A DNA stretch of 26,059 bases from a virus: IMG/VR virus record IMGVR_UViG_3300013233_000251, positions 1-26,059 of that record. One strand, 5' to 3'. Within the stretch, counting starts at the first letter, position 1. Each line of letters starts with the position of its first letter. Below are positions 5,303 through 12,260 of the stretch, one piece after another. The translations under genes were made by a program, and so were the position numbers. The notes under the pieces are model-generated. The model saw only the letters and a program-made list of their open reading frames with translations, searched no databases and was not told the DNA's origin.

Positions 5303-5853
5303 GCATCCTCCAAATCTTCCAGCACCACAATCAAGGCCGCACCGGCCTCCATGATTTCGGCCTTGATGCGGGCTTTTTCACGGGGTGAAATCTTGCTGCC
5401 TCTGGGGCTGTCCGGCTGCATCGCGGCCTGAAATTCTGCGGCCACATCGCCCACCTCTTTGGTGACCGATAGCATGTGATCGGATATTTTTGATGCCATA
5501 CCCGCTGCATCGCCCTCCGGCATCGCAATCGCCGCCATCCGGCGCGGATTCAGCAGAGCCTGAAGCACCGATTCATCCAGCCCATTCCAGACCAGGCGGA
5601 AAAACTCTTTCAGTCCGGCCGGATTGGTTTCATTGAACGGATTGAGCGTATTGCGCATATAATTGCTACTGCGTCCGCATATTTCAGCGGCGAAATCGGT
5701 GCCAAAGGGTTGAATGGCATGGTCGCGCGTGGCATAGCGGTTATCTTCCGCATCATCCTCAACGGCGGCCTGATAGATCAACAAAAAACGCATCAGATCA
5801 CGTTCGCAGCCTTTGGTGGTTTTGGGGGTTACTGGTTTAGCGCGTGGGTTCAC
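5293..5853 (-). CDS. CII-like phage regulatory protein (Phage_CP76 type)
   Basis: 186 residues resembling the CII/CP76 regulators of P2-like phage 186, which activate establishment of lysogeny. After a basic leader (MNPRAKPVTPKTTKGCERD) come DHAIQPFGTDFAAEICGRSS and YMRNTLNPFNETNPAGLKEF, the helix-turn-helix arrangement with the characteristic YxRNxLNP phrase. The C-terminus (SDHMLSVTKEVGDVAAEFQA, then SPREKARIKAEIMEAGAALI) is helical and may mediate multimerisation, as in 186 CII. The GTG start at 5853 has a good AGGAG ribosome site. It lies in the early operon headed by a Cro/YdaS-like gene, as expected for a CII-type activator. Family assignment is by motif recall, not a search. Confidence 0.75.
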   Translation of the reverse strand: MNPRAKPVTPKTTKGCERDLMRFLLIYQAAVEDDAEDNRYATRDHAIQPFGTDFAAEICGRSSNYMRNTLNPFNETNPAGLKEFFRLVWNGLDESVLQALLNPRRMAAIAMPEGDAAGMASKISDHMLSVTKEVGDVAAEFQAAMQPDSPRGSKISPREKARIKAEIMEAGAALIVVLEDLEDACR

Positions 5854-5884
5854 GGTGGTTACTCCTGTTTAAAATGGTGGATCA

Positions 5885-5985
5885 GTTGAATGGTGAATTT
5901 AGAATGGCGAATATAGAAAAATGAAACCGGAGGCCATTCACCATCCACTATTCATCATTCACAATTCTCAATTCACGCTTGGGGG
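5885..5985. repeat. Dispersed fold-back repeat, copy 3, between CII-like gene and upstream small ORFs
   Basis: The interval consists largely of repeats in opposite orientation: plus-strand GTGAATTTAGAATGGCGAAT, then a spacer, then CCATTCACCATCCACTATTC and further ATTCAC units. GAATGGC (5902-5908) and GCCATTC (5933-5939) form the core of a fold-back stem. The stop codon of the 54-residue gene (5973-5975) lies inside the repeat. No clear promoter is visible. Confidence 0.6.
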
Positions 5986-6137
5986 TTAATGATCACCGCC
6001 TTGAGCAGTGCAATCGCGCCGTTAATCAAACGCCGTGTATCGTGCAATGATGGAGCCACCTGCGCTTCACGCAGCACCATGATGATCTCGTGGTTAATAT
6101 CTGTCGGGGTGATGGGGTTGGTTGCTTGATGATTCAT
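5973..6137 (-). CDS. Small early hypothetical protein, 54 residues
   Basis: Read from ATG at 6137, overlapping the stop of the 58-residue gene (ATGA). Sequence elements: MNHQATNPITPTDINHEIIM, then VAPSLHDTRRLINGAIALLK, ending NPQA. It is soluble and helical; the stop falls in a dispersed repeat, so the original end may be altered. No family recognised. It is the third gene after the early promoter. Confidence 0.6.
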   Translation of the reverse strand: MNHQATNPITPTDINHEIIMVLREAQVAPSLHDTRRLINGAIALLKAVIINPQA

Positions 6138-6310
6138 ACTGTCTCCGGGGGAGTGAAATCGTCACCGAGCACGGCTACAGGCCAGTGCATATCTTCGGCG
6201 TATGCTTGCAGGCGGTCTTTGGCATGATAAAAAATATCGCGGTAGAACATTTCGTCATGCATGCCTTCGCGCATCGCAATGGATACCACGGTATCTTTCC
6301 AGACACTCAT
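6134..6310 (-). CDS. Small early hypothetical protein, 58 residues
   Basis: The ATG at 6310 overlaps the stop of the Cro-like gene (ATGA), and its stop overlaps the next ATG. The sequence starts MSVWKDTVVSIAMREGMHDE, continues FYRDIFYHAKDRLQAYAEDM and ends LGDDFTPPETV. It is acidic, aromatic-rich and soluble. Small proteins at this position in other prophages are mostly uncharacterised. Family not recognised; the coupling supports expression. Confidence 0.6.
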   Translation of the reverse strand: MSVWKDTVVSIAMREGMHDEMFYRDIFYHAKDRLQAYAEDMHWPVAVLGDDFTPPETV

Positions 6311-6576
6311 GCGGCCTTCGCGTCCTGTTGCTGCATGTATTGGCCTGCACCGGGGCAGAGGTCGAGCGGGTGGGTTTCCTCACGTCCGAGTGCTTTGATC
6401 AGATCACAGATGACAGCTGCATATTGTGTTGTGCCTAGCCAATCTGATGGTGGAAGCCGATTTTGCTTTCCCCACTTCTGAACGTACGTCACAGAAACGG
6501 GCATCCCCTTATTGGTGCATGCCCGCGCCACTTGGGTGAGTCCACCCGCCATATCTATCTTCTCTCTTATATTCAT
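6307..6576 (-). CDS. Cro/YdaS-family early regulator
   Basis: An 89-residue helix-turn-helix protein from ATG at 6576. Residues 1-35 (MNIREKIDMAGGLTQVARAC) and VSVTYVQKWGKQNRLPPSDW fit the YdaS/Cro fold, including the AGG-x-x-x-ARA entry helix and the xVxKWxxxxRLP recognition region; an LDLCP motif follows, like the RPD segment of YdaS proteins. It would repress the plus-strand repressor operon and tune the early operon. There is no ribosome site before the ATG. The predicted -10 (TATACT) ends six bases upstream of it, so the message may be leaderless. A longer in-frame start at 6648 would read through the operator and is rejected. Confidence 0.8.
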   Translation of the reverse strand: MNIREKIDMAGGLTQVARACTNKGMPVSVTYVQKWGKQNRLPPSDWLGTTQYAAVICDLIKALGREETHPLDLCPGAGQYMQQQDAKAA

Positions 6577-6647
6577 GTGCCAAGTATAACCCAGTAGTTT
6601 AGAAAGTAAACACTGAAAGATAAGTTGTAATTTTGGAGAATGCACCA
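6577..6647. promoter_or_regulatory. Divergent promoter/operator of the lysis-lysogeny switch
   Basis: 71 bases between two divergent HTH regulators. They contain an inverted repeat, CAGT-A-GTTTA (6592-6601) and TAAAC-ACTG (6607-6615), around a GAAAG centre, a likely operator. On the minus strand a -10 TATACT (6583-6588) and a -35 GTTTAC (6606-6611, spacer 17) place transcription start at about 6576, the A of the Cro-like ATG. The operator overlaps this -35. The plus-strand repressor promoter is not clear. Its ribosome site is GGAG at 6635-6638. Confidence 0.65.
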
Positions 6648-7286
6648 ATGGTTAATAGTAGAGATAATCAACGCAGGGATTTTGCCAATCGGCTACATGA
6701 GTGCCTGTCTGATCTTAATATTAAGAGATATGGACGGATCACAAAACTTGCAAAAATGTTTGGTGTCTCTCTGACAAGCGCAAAAAAATGGCTAGATGGC
6801 GATGCATTTCCCGATACATTCAGAATCGAGGGAATGTCCAAGAAATTTAATGTGCGGCCTGACTGGCTATGGACTGGAGCTGGTCACAAGCGGCTGCCGC
6901 AGGGTTTTTTTGATGCGGAAGCCAAGCTGGAAGATCAGGGCTTCCTGGCTGATGATGACCTGCTCGATTTTATTATTCCCAATACAACAACCCTGATCGA
7001 GGGGTCTGATATTGAATGGCAACGGCTGTTGCAGGCATGGGAGTCCGCCACGGCAGAGCAGAAGCCCCGGATCAGCGCGGAGATGCTGGCGTTGATCCGG
7101 TTGCTGCGAGATTCAATAGCAGATACCGCTGCTATCCTGGGCATGCAGCCTGCCGCAGGCACCACGCCGCGCAACCAGCGCATCATGGATCTGTTTGCTA
7201 AACTCAATCCCGATGATGCTGAAAAACTGCTGGCACTCGGGGATTCGCTGGCTCAATTGCCAGACAGGAAAAAAGGCGATGCGTAA
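6648..7286 (+). CDS. CI-like phage repressor without peptidase domain
   Basis: 212 residues, taking ATG at 6648 with GGAG nine bases upstream (a TTG at 6633 is in frame but less likely). Residues about 29-55 are an XRE-type helix-turn-helix (RYGRITKLAKMFGVSLTSAK, KKWLDGDAFPD), followed by MSKKFNVRPDWLWTG, the usual Cro/CI helix 5 region. The C-terminal half (LLQAWESATAEQKPRISAEM, then MDLFAKLNPDDAEKLLALGD) is helical and lacks the LexA/CI S24 peptidase features, that is the Ala-Gly cleavage site and Ser-Lys dyad. RecA-mediated self-cleavage is therefore unlikely, and release may depend on the antirepressor at 3646-4395. It is the first gene of a short plus-strand operon, divergent from the Cro-like gene. 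Confidence 0.85.
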   Translation: MVNSRDNQRRDFANRLHECLSDLNIKRYGRITKLAKMFGVSLTSAKKWLDGDAFPDTFRIEGMSKKFNVRPDWLWTGAGHKRLPQGFFDAEAKLEDQGFLADDDLLDFIIPNTTTLIEGSDIEWQRLLQAWESATAEQKPRISAEMLALIRLLRDSIADTAAILGMQPAAGTTPRNQRIMDLFAKLNPDDAEKLLALGDSLAQLPDRKKGDA

Positions 7287-7407
7287 AGGTACGATTGAAC
7301 GCGAATACAACGGCGCGGTTTTATATCAGTTGTTTGGCAGAAAAGATGGATGCGCAATCAAAAAAAGGCCGCTCTTGCGGTTGATTTGGAATAAGGGGGA
7401 GGGGTGA
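7279..7407 (+). CDS. Small basic ORF coupled to the repressor, 42 residues
   Basis: The ATG at 7279 overlaps the repressor end (ATGCGTAA) in another frame, downstream of a purine-rich AGGAAAAAAGG. The product MRKGTIEREYNGAVLYQLFG with KKRPLLRLIWNKGEG is basic, with no membrane span. The frame ends two bases before the next start, whose ribosome site lies in its last codons. The tight spacing makes it probably translated with the repressor. No family recognised. Confidence 0.5.
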   Translation: MRKGTIEREYNGAVLYQLFGRKDGCAIKKRPLLRLIWNKGEG

Positions 7408-7408
7408 G

Positions 7409-7627
7409 ATGAAAACAATACGCACGCCGGTCAGTGTCACCGTTTCGGGGGTGGAATATTCTGGGGAATATGAATTGAAAGATGACGGGTGCCTGTATGT
7501 TTATTTCGGGGATAAATACAAGCGCATGGATATGTGTGATAAAAAACCCGGCACAGAATATGCATCCGCTCACCAGCTGCTTTTCGAAATGGTGAGGGGG
7601 AGAAGCATCGGTTCACGCGGGCTGTGA
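7409..7627 (+). CDS. Small beta-rich protein in the lysogenic operon, 72 residues
   Basis: The ATG at 7409 follows a strong purine ribosome site (GGGGGAGGGG). The sequence looks like a compact beta-barrel or SH3-like fold: MKTIRTPVSVTVSGVEYSGE, YELKDDGCLYVYFGDKYKRM, then a helical end (EYASAHQLLFEMVRGRSIG). It is the third gene of the repressor operon and should be expressed in the lysogen, a position where phages often carry genes that alter or protect the host. Its last 58 bases overlap the convergent 77-residue late gene. Function unknown. Confidence 0.6.
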   Translation: MKTIRTPVSVTVSGVEYSGEYELKDDGCLYVYFGDKYKRMDMCDKKPGTEYASAHQLLFEMVRGRSIGSRGL

Positions 7628-7803
7628 TGGCTCTGCCAGCGTAGCACCTTGCTTAATTGCTCCAGTGCCTTGCGCGCTGGTGGCAGCAGCGGCGCGACAT
7701 CGCCGCTTTCAGCCTCCACATCATCCCAATATTCAACCCAGCGCATTAGCGCGTATCTGGTGACGAACAGATCAAGATCTGTCAGTTCTGGTGGCGTATT
7801 CAT
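7570..7803 (-). CDS. Last gene of the late operon, hypothetical, 77 residues
   Basis: The ATG at 7803 has a good CAGGAGT ribosome site. The protein starts MNTPPELTDLDLFVTRYALM, continues RWVEYWDDVEAESGDVAPLL and ends in a Pro/Ser-rich tail (SHHSPREPMLLPLTISKSSW). It is acidic, helical and soluble. Small proteins with this kind of start commonly follow tail-fibre genes in phages as I remember them, without assigned roles. It terminates inside the convergent 72-residue plus-strand gene, and no clear bidirectional terminator is visible between them. Confidence 0.55.
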   Translation of the reverse strand: MNTPPELTDLDLFVTRYALMRWVEYWDDVEAESGDVAPLLPPARKALEQLSKVLRWQSHHSPREPMLLPLTISKSSW

Positions 7804-7868
7804 GGGGACTCCTGTGGCGTTGGTTGGGGCGTTTCAATGGCATCGATGTAGTCGGCGCACTGAATCAA
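7800..7868 (-). CDS. Possible 22-residue coupled mini-ORF
   Basis: A TTG at 7868 overlaps the stop of the 101-residue gene (TTGA), and the frame (LIQCADYIDAIETPQPTPQE) ends by overlapping the next ATG (ATGA at 7800-7803). It exactly fills the gap between two genes and contains the next gene's ribosome site. Such linking mini-ORFs can be real or can just reflect coupling. There is only a weak AGGT upstream. Confidence 0.3.
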   Translation of the reverse strand: MIQCADYIDAIETPQPTPQESP

Positions 7869-8170
7869 AGATTACCTGCAACGGTGAAGCTTTGAATATC
7901 TGATCGCCATTCGCCGCCGGGCATGGTGATGTGCGCCTGCATTTTCCATGTGCCTGCGACATCGAAAAACAGGCTGTCAGAAACATACTGGATCTGGCCG
8001 TCGGTGCCATCGGTGGTGAGTGTTGCCGGCTTGGTTGCTGTGTTGCCATCGGGCTTGCTGAATTTCAGTTCTTTTGTGGTTGCGGTGGACACATTAACAA
8101 TGGCTGTGCCGTCCATAATCGTGCCGATGATGGCGGTGTTTACATCATGTAGGTGGATTTCCTGTTTCAT
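7865..8170 (-). CDS. Small beta-sandwich protein, baseplate/fibre-associated (BppU N-terminal-like)
   Basis: 101 residues with the pattern of the short Ig-like or BppU_N-like phage proteins: HLHDVNTAIIGTIMDGTAIV, TKELKFSKPDG, LTTDGTDGQIQYVSDSLFFD, then AGTWKMQAHITMPGGEWRSD and FTVAGNL. The KFxKPDG, TDGxDGxIxYV and GTWxxQ phrases are characteristic. In lactococcal phages BppU links the baseplate to receptor-binding proteins; here the domain stands alone at the distal end of the late operon after a long fibre, so a fibre-attachment or decoration role is inferred. The ATG overlaps the preceding stop region (8167-8170). Confidence 0.7.
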   Translation of the reverse strand: MKQEIHLHDVNTAIIGTIMDGTAIVNVSTATTKELKFSKPDGNTATKPATLTTDGTDGQIQYVSDSLFFDVAGTWKMQAHITMPGGEWRSDIQSFTVAGNL

Positions 8171-8313
8171 AATTTTAGCTCCATGATTTTGCTTTGTGTG
8201 ATCGTTGCGGTAATTTCATGCGCACGCTTGATGCTCATTCCCATTGCCTGGCGTTGTTGAATCTGCATGACGGATGCCTGCCGTTGTTTAATCTGCATCT
8301 GAAACTTAATCAC
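8167..8313 (-). CDS. Small Gln/Met-rich ORF, 48 residues
   Basis: Most likely begins at GTG 8313, one base after the preceding stop, giving MIKFQMQIKQRQASVMQIQQ and so on to QSKIMELKL. It contains two near-identical eight-residue units (MQIKQRQA and MQIQQRQA), suggesting a small internal duplication, and looks helical. Later Met codons are alternative starts. It is coupled to the BppU-like gene by ATGA. Family unknown. Confidence 0.45.
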   Translation of the reverse strand: MIKFQMQIKQRQASVMQIQQRQAMGMSIKRAHEITATITQSKIMELKL

Positions 8314-8314
8314 A

Positions 8315-8470
8315 TCAACGCTCAAATTGCACCACCATTTTGCGCACGATCGATAACGTAAATCGTCGCGCAATCAGAATTGCTGTCGCTACAACCCCGC
8401 CTAACCCCTGAAAAGCCATGGCTCTGTGTCCTGAGCCGATGCCGCCGAGTGCTATCGTTCTGCTACTCAT
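8315..8470 (-). CDS. Small Gly-rich, probably membrane-associated phage protein, 51 residues
   Basis: The ATG at 8470 overlaps the stop of the 951-residue fibre gene (ATGA), and the frame ends at 8315. The sequence starts MSSRTIALGGIGSGHRAMAF, then a hydrophobic stretch (QGLGGVVATAILIARRF), then a basic end (LSIVRKMVVQFER). One short membrane span around residues 19-35 is possible. Small proteins of this shape follow fibre genes in several phages in my recollection. Function unknown. Confidence 0.55.
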   Translation of the reverse strand: MSSRTIALGGIGSGHRAMAFQGLGGVVATAILIARRFTLSIVRKMVVQFER

Positions 8471-11322
8471 TGCCGTGACACCACTGTTTTATTGCCTGTC
8501 GTCACCACGGTTTGATCTATTACCGGGGTGACTGCATTGCCGACATAGCGACGGTTGACACCATCATCAACGGTTAGCGGGTTGGTCGGGTCAAGACCAT
8601 TCAATTTATGTAGTTCAGAAACTTGGGTAGCTGTTAAAGAGCTGTCGGGTGAAGTGTAATCCGCGGCGGCTAGCCTTGTATTCACCGTAGCTTCTTTCGC
8701 AAGCACCGTGCTTGCTTCGATCTGTGGTAGAGTGATTCCACTGCTACCTACTGTTGATATAGCGGCATCAAGATTGTTCAACCTTGCATCTGTAGTTAGC
8801 AAGGGGTTTGTCGGTATTGACGATAGCGTGTTACTCTCTGCTGTAGTCAGTCCACTAATGCCTGTTTGAGGCCCTTGATATACACGGGCATCAGGTACCC
8901 ACCAGACAGTTCCAGATGTGGAGGCTATAACATCAAGACCATCCGCCCGCTGCCATATTCCGGCTGTTATTTTTACAGGTGATGCGCTGACATTCTCAAG
9001 CTGCAATGAACCGTTAATAAGGATATTTCTAATGTCCGGTTTATACACTAGCGCAGATGGGTCATACACGGCAATGCCTTGCTGCGTCTGTGTGATATAA
9101 CGCCACCACGAAACGCCTTTGCGGGAGTCAAACAAGCCGTTCGGGTCGCCTACATCTATTTGTATATTGGCGAAATCTGCTTGTATTTCACCTGATGCAG
9201 GCGAAGCAATCTTATCCACTGTCATGCCATCCACGCCATACAAATTATACTCGACATCATCCACCTGAGAATCAAGGAAAGTAGCACCTGCTGATGTGAG
9301 CAAACCACTCAACACAAGAGGCATCTTAGCTATGGCTCCAGCTTGGTAACATGCCCTGACGCGTAGCGTTTTGTCTGCGCTATAGTTCAACGTGAATGCG
9401 TACCCATTGCCACCGGCCACAATGCTATTATCAATTTCCACCGAGTCTGTAACATTCCAAATCTGTACTCTTGTTCCATCAATCAGGTTGGGTGCTGTGA
9501 TATGAGCGGCGGTGTCAGTGATGTCGATGACGTTCGATATTTCCGTTCCACCAGCGAACAAATCCTGCCCAATATCGTGTAGTGCGCCGTTGATTGTTAG
9601 ATCATCAAACCACGCCTGCCCCGGGGCTCCAACGAGGTGCCCGTTGGCTGTCAGTGTTATCGTGGCCGTATGGTCGGCTACTGCGGCGGGCATCGTAATC
9701 GCCAACGTATCTACCACGCCAACGGCTGTAGTCATAAGCACGTTGTGCGTTGATTCACCAACCACGGTCAGTCCGGGCATGGGGCTGGGGTTGATGGCGT
9801 GGATATATGCTGCGTCTATATCAACCAACACGGACGCAGTGAGAATTTGCCCTGCCAAGACGGTCAGGCTGGTCGAATAGGTCAGTGGAATTAAAGCCGT
9901 GCCGCCCTTGCCGTCGATATTCAAATCCTGTGACTTTGGCTCGAACCGAATAGACGCTACTGGTGTGGACGCGCTTATAACGTGCGTCACATCCCGATAT
10001 ATCCTACCACCAGAAACCGCAACCATCTGATCTTTCGGGTCGCCAGATCGGTTGTTTATAATGATGGACTGTTCGCTTGTATTTGCCACCCAGAATGGAC
10101 TGCCAGACTGGTCGGGAATGCTGCACGAGTGCATTTGAACATCACCGTAGGAGCCGAAGAGGTTAAGCCAAGGATTGCCATCGAAGACCACATTATATAT
10201 GTCTAAATGACCACCAGATGTGTTAGCACTCAACCAGTTTAATGTTTTGCGAACGCGGCCACTGCGTATGGCGCATTTCCGTGGTCTTAACTGATCCAGC
10301 CACCGGCTTTGATGAATGCTAATGATATTACTAATGTCACCAATACCTACATCACCACGTAGGGCACCAAATGTATTCATTGAAAATAGCCCGTTGATTG
10401 TTGCCCACAACCAATTATTAGCGTACACTGCGTTCGCTGTTATCACTGCTGTTGATACAACACTTACGCGAAGAAAATCATAGCTGGAAGATTGTGTCCT
10501 AACTCCATTAAAACAATCAACAAATGTAACATCTATAATGTGCGTGCCCCTGTTCGCGGTTATATTCCATTCTTCGTTTAGTACAATCCCACCATCTCGG
10601 CGCCAACCACCATACCCTGCTTTCTCAACACATAATGTCTGCGCCCGCGTGACGTTTGTTTTTGTGGAATTAGTTCGGTTGACATAAATCCGTGTATTGG
10701 CTGCGCCGCTTGAGCCAATCCAGATAGGTTGCTCCATGTTGGCAATATAAAATGGAAGCGTCGTGCCATCCAGATCATAAGTAACTGCCGCAGCAAGCGT
10801 CACCTGTAACCCGGCAATGGCTGTGATTGTAGTAGTAAACATGGATGCCTGCTGACCATCTGCAAGTGCCTCAAACATAAGCCTGTCGCCAACCTGCCAT
10901 CCCGACACGCTGGCAACATGGATGATATTGCTACCCGTTAGCGTATCAGCGGTAAGGGTTGTATATTGCAATCTAACGTCAGTTGCTTTTGTGTAGAATT
11001 CGGCATCTTTAGTTAGTAATATTTCAGCCTGCCCGTTGGTGGCACAGACTAAATCTATTTTGGAGGAGACTCCTGCCAGAAGGGGTGATGCATCAGTACC
11101 GAAGTCGAAGATGCCGGTATCGTTTATATTTATATTGCCCGTGAGTGTGACTGCTGTTGATGCTGTACGAGATGCATATAGAATGCCGTTAATAGTGATG
11201 CTCTTGACCGCACCCATACCATCAAGCGTAAGAGTTACACCGGCGTTAATCGTCACATCATCCGCAGCAGTGATGCCGGATGCGCTCCAGTTTGCGTTCG
11301 CGGCGATAGTGATTGCTGCCAT
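8467..11322 (-). CDS. Large tail-fibre / beta-helix protein with G8-like N-terminus, 951 residues
   Basis: A long, Thr/Ser/Gly/Asn-rich, beta-dominated protein without membrane segments. The N-terminus (ANANWSASGITAADDVTINA, GVTLTLDGMGAVKSITINGI, then LYASRTASTAVTLTGNININ) resembles the G8-type beta module with paired strands and regular glycines. The middle (THIIDVTFVDCFNGVRTQSS, SIIINNRSGDPKDQMVAVSG) is consistent with a right-handed parallel beta-helix. The C-terminus (TQVSELHKLNGLDPTNPLTV) carries the ELHKLNGLD phrase common at the ends of phage structural proteins. It is probably a receptor-binding or surface-degrading fibre. No catalytic site is assignable. It lies after the lysis genes and is coupled to the 94-residue membrane protein by TAATG. 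Confidence 0.7.
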   Translation of the reverse strand: MAAITIAANANWSASGITAADDVTINAGVTLTLDGMGAVKSITINGILYASRTASTAVTLTGNININDTGIFDFGTDASPLLAGVSSKIDLVCATNGQAEILLTKDAEFYTKATDVRLQYTTLTADTLTGSNIIHVASVSGWQVGDRLMFEALADGQQASMFTTTITAIAGLQVTLAAAVTYDLDGTTLPFYIANMEQPIWIGSSGAANTRIYVNRTNSTKTNVTRAQTLCVEKAGYGGWRRDGGIVLNEEWNITANRGTHIIDVTFVDCFNGVRTQSSSYDFLRVSVVSTAVITANAVYANNWLWATINGLFSMNTFGALRGDVGIGDISNIISIHQSRWLDQLRPRKCAIRSGRVRKTLNWLSANTSGGHLDIYNVVFDGNPWLNLFGSYGDVQMHSCSIPDQSGSPFWVANTSEQSIIINNRSGDPKDQMVAVSGGRIYRDVTHVISASTPVASIRFEPKSQDLNIDGKGGTALIPLTYSTSLTVLAGQILTASVLVDIDAAYIHAINPSPMPGLTVVGESTHNVLMTTAVGVVDTLAITMPAAVADHTATITLTANGHLVGAPGQAWFDDLTINGALHDIGQDLFAGGTEISNVIDITDTAAHITAPNLIDGTRVQIWNVTDSVEIDNSIVAGGNGYAFTLNYSADKTLRVRACYQAGAIAKMPLVLSGLLTSAGATFLDSQVDDVEYNLYGVDGMTVDKIASPASGEIQADFANIQIDVGDPNGLFDSRKGVSWWRYITQTQQGIAVYDPSALVYKPDIRNILINGSLQLENVSASPVKITAGIWQRADGLDVIASTSGTVWWVPDARVYQGPQTGISGLTTAESNTLSSIPTNPLLTTDARLNNLDAAISTVGSSGITLPQIEASTVLAKEATVNTRLAAADYTSPDSSLTATQVSELHKLNGLDPTNPLTVDDGVNRRYVGNAVTPVIDQTVVTTGNKTVVSRQ

Positions 11323-11606
11323 TACTTACCCCTCGCGGCTTTAATTTCATCGCGTTTCAATTTCATTTCATGTTCAAGCTCACCCAGCCGTCGAATATCG
11401 GCATCTGATTTGCTACGGATGCGGCGTGTTTCCTGATAATCGCGCCACATTTGACGCTCATCGTACATCATCCACCTAACGGACTGCTCTGATTGATAGC
11501 GGTGATAGTCAGCCGCAAGCACAACATTCGTCGCAGCCCACCAGACACCAGATACGACTGGGATTATTACAGCAAGGATTGCGCCATAGCGTTGCCAGAC
11601 GGTCAC
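11322..11606 (-). CDS. Membrane-anchored coiled-coil protein, 94 residues
   Basis: One N-terminal membrane segment (about residues 8-28, GAILAVIIPVVSGVWWAATN) is followed by a charged helical domain (YHRYQSEQSVRWMMYDERQM, then RLGELEHEMKLKRDEIKAAR). The N-in/C-out topology with a coiled-coil tail resembles an inner-membrane spanin or the small membrane proteins that often follow phage holins. No overlapping lipoprotein partner (Rz1 type) was found, so the spanin idea is tentative. It is coupled by ATGA to the holin. Confidence 0.6.
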   Translation of the reverse strand: MTVWQRYGAILAVIIPVVSGVWWAATNVVLAADYHRYQSEQSVRWMMYDERQMWRDYQETRRIRSKSDADIRRLGELEHEMKLKRDEIKAARGK

Positions 11607-12037
11607 TTCTTACCCACCCACTTTGTAACTAATCCTGTTATTGCATCGGCTGCGACGGGGCCACCAAAATAGAACAGCAGAACAACGCCCATGATTGAGT
11701 TGTCATTGTTAGCCTGCTCAGTCATAAGCTTTCCTGCCGCTAATAGTTGCTCGGTTGGTATCCATATATATGCAAGTTTAAAACCCATTGCCGCAATATG
11801 CTCAACGCTCCAGATCGAGAATGTTCCAAGCGATAATAGTCTGCGAGCCAACCTGCTGCCCGAAGTAGAGCGTAGCCACTCCATGTAAACAGTCATACCC
11901 TCTGATCGTGCTTTAGCCCCGTCATCCGCCTTTTCCTCATCGGTATAGAACATCTTATCTATGCCATTGCTGACACCATCAATGATCTTCTCTCCTGCTT
12001 TAACCCCGCCGAACAAGTTTCCTAATAAACCCCACAT
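11603..12037 (-). CDS. Phage holin, 3TM / GTA-type
   Basis: 144 residues from ATG at 12037, one base after the preceding stop (TGATATG); the in-frame start at 12064 would overlap the previous gene. MWGLLGNLFGGVKAGEKIID, then an acidic stretch (MFYTDEEKADDGAKARSEGM) and GSRLARRLLSLGTFSIW resemble the 3TM holin family known from gene-transfer-agent release. Hydrophobic segments lie around residues 77-92 and 119-137 (SIMGVVLLFYFGGPVAADAI). It should form membrane lesions that let the signal-less lysozyme (13026-13436) reach peptidoglycan. Family by recall of the motif layout. Confidence 0.75.
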   Translation of the reverse strand: MWGLLGNLFGGVKAGEKIIDGVSNGIDKMFYTDEEKADDGAKARSEGMTVYMEWLRSTSGSRLARRLLSLGTFSIWSVEHIAAMGFKLAYIWIPTEQLLAAGKLMTEQANNDNSIMGVVLLFYFGGPVAADAITGLVTKWVGKK

Positions 12038-12038
12038 A

Positions 12039-12260
12039 TCAAGGTTTGTGTGGCGGAGCTGCATTCGAGTCCGTCCAAAATCTTATAGCTGCAATCACGG
12101 CAAGCACTATGCTGCCATAATACGCTAACTGCCACTGTGTTAGTGATGTTATGTGGCTGTTCACAAATTGGTAAGCATCCCAACCCCAGTACATCATAAA
12201 CAGCAACAGAGCCACGGTGATAACTCTAAATGCTCGCATGATATGCAGTAGTTGAAGCAT
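12039..12260 (-). CDS. Two-span membrane protein in the lysis cassette, 73 residues
   Basis: The ATG at 12260 overlaps the preceding stop (TAATG). Two hydrophobic segments are evident: residues about 11-27 (FRVITVALLLFMMYWGWDAY) and 43-61 (WQLAYYGSIVLAVIAAIRFW), with a short loop and a Pro-rich polar end (TDSNAAPPHKP). This is the size and topology of class II holins or of antiholins. Because a 3TM holin follows directly, it may modulate lysis timing. No family assignment. Confidence 0.6.
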   Translation of the reverse strand: MLQLLHIMRAFRVITVALLLFMMYWGWDAYQFVNSHITSLTQWQLAYYGSIVLAVIAAIRFWTDSNAAPPHKP

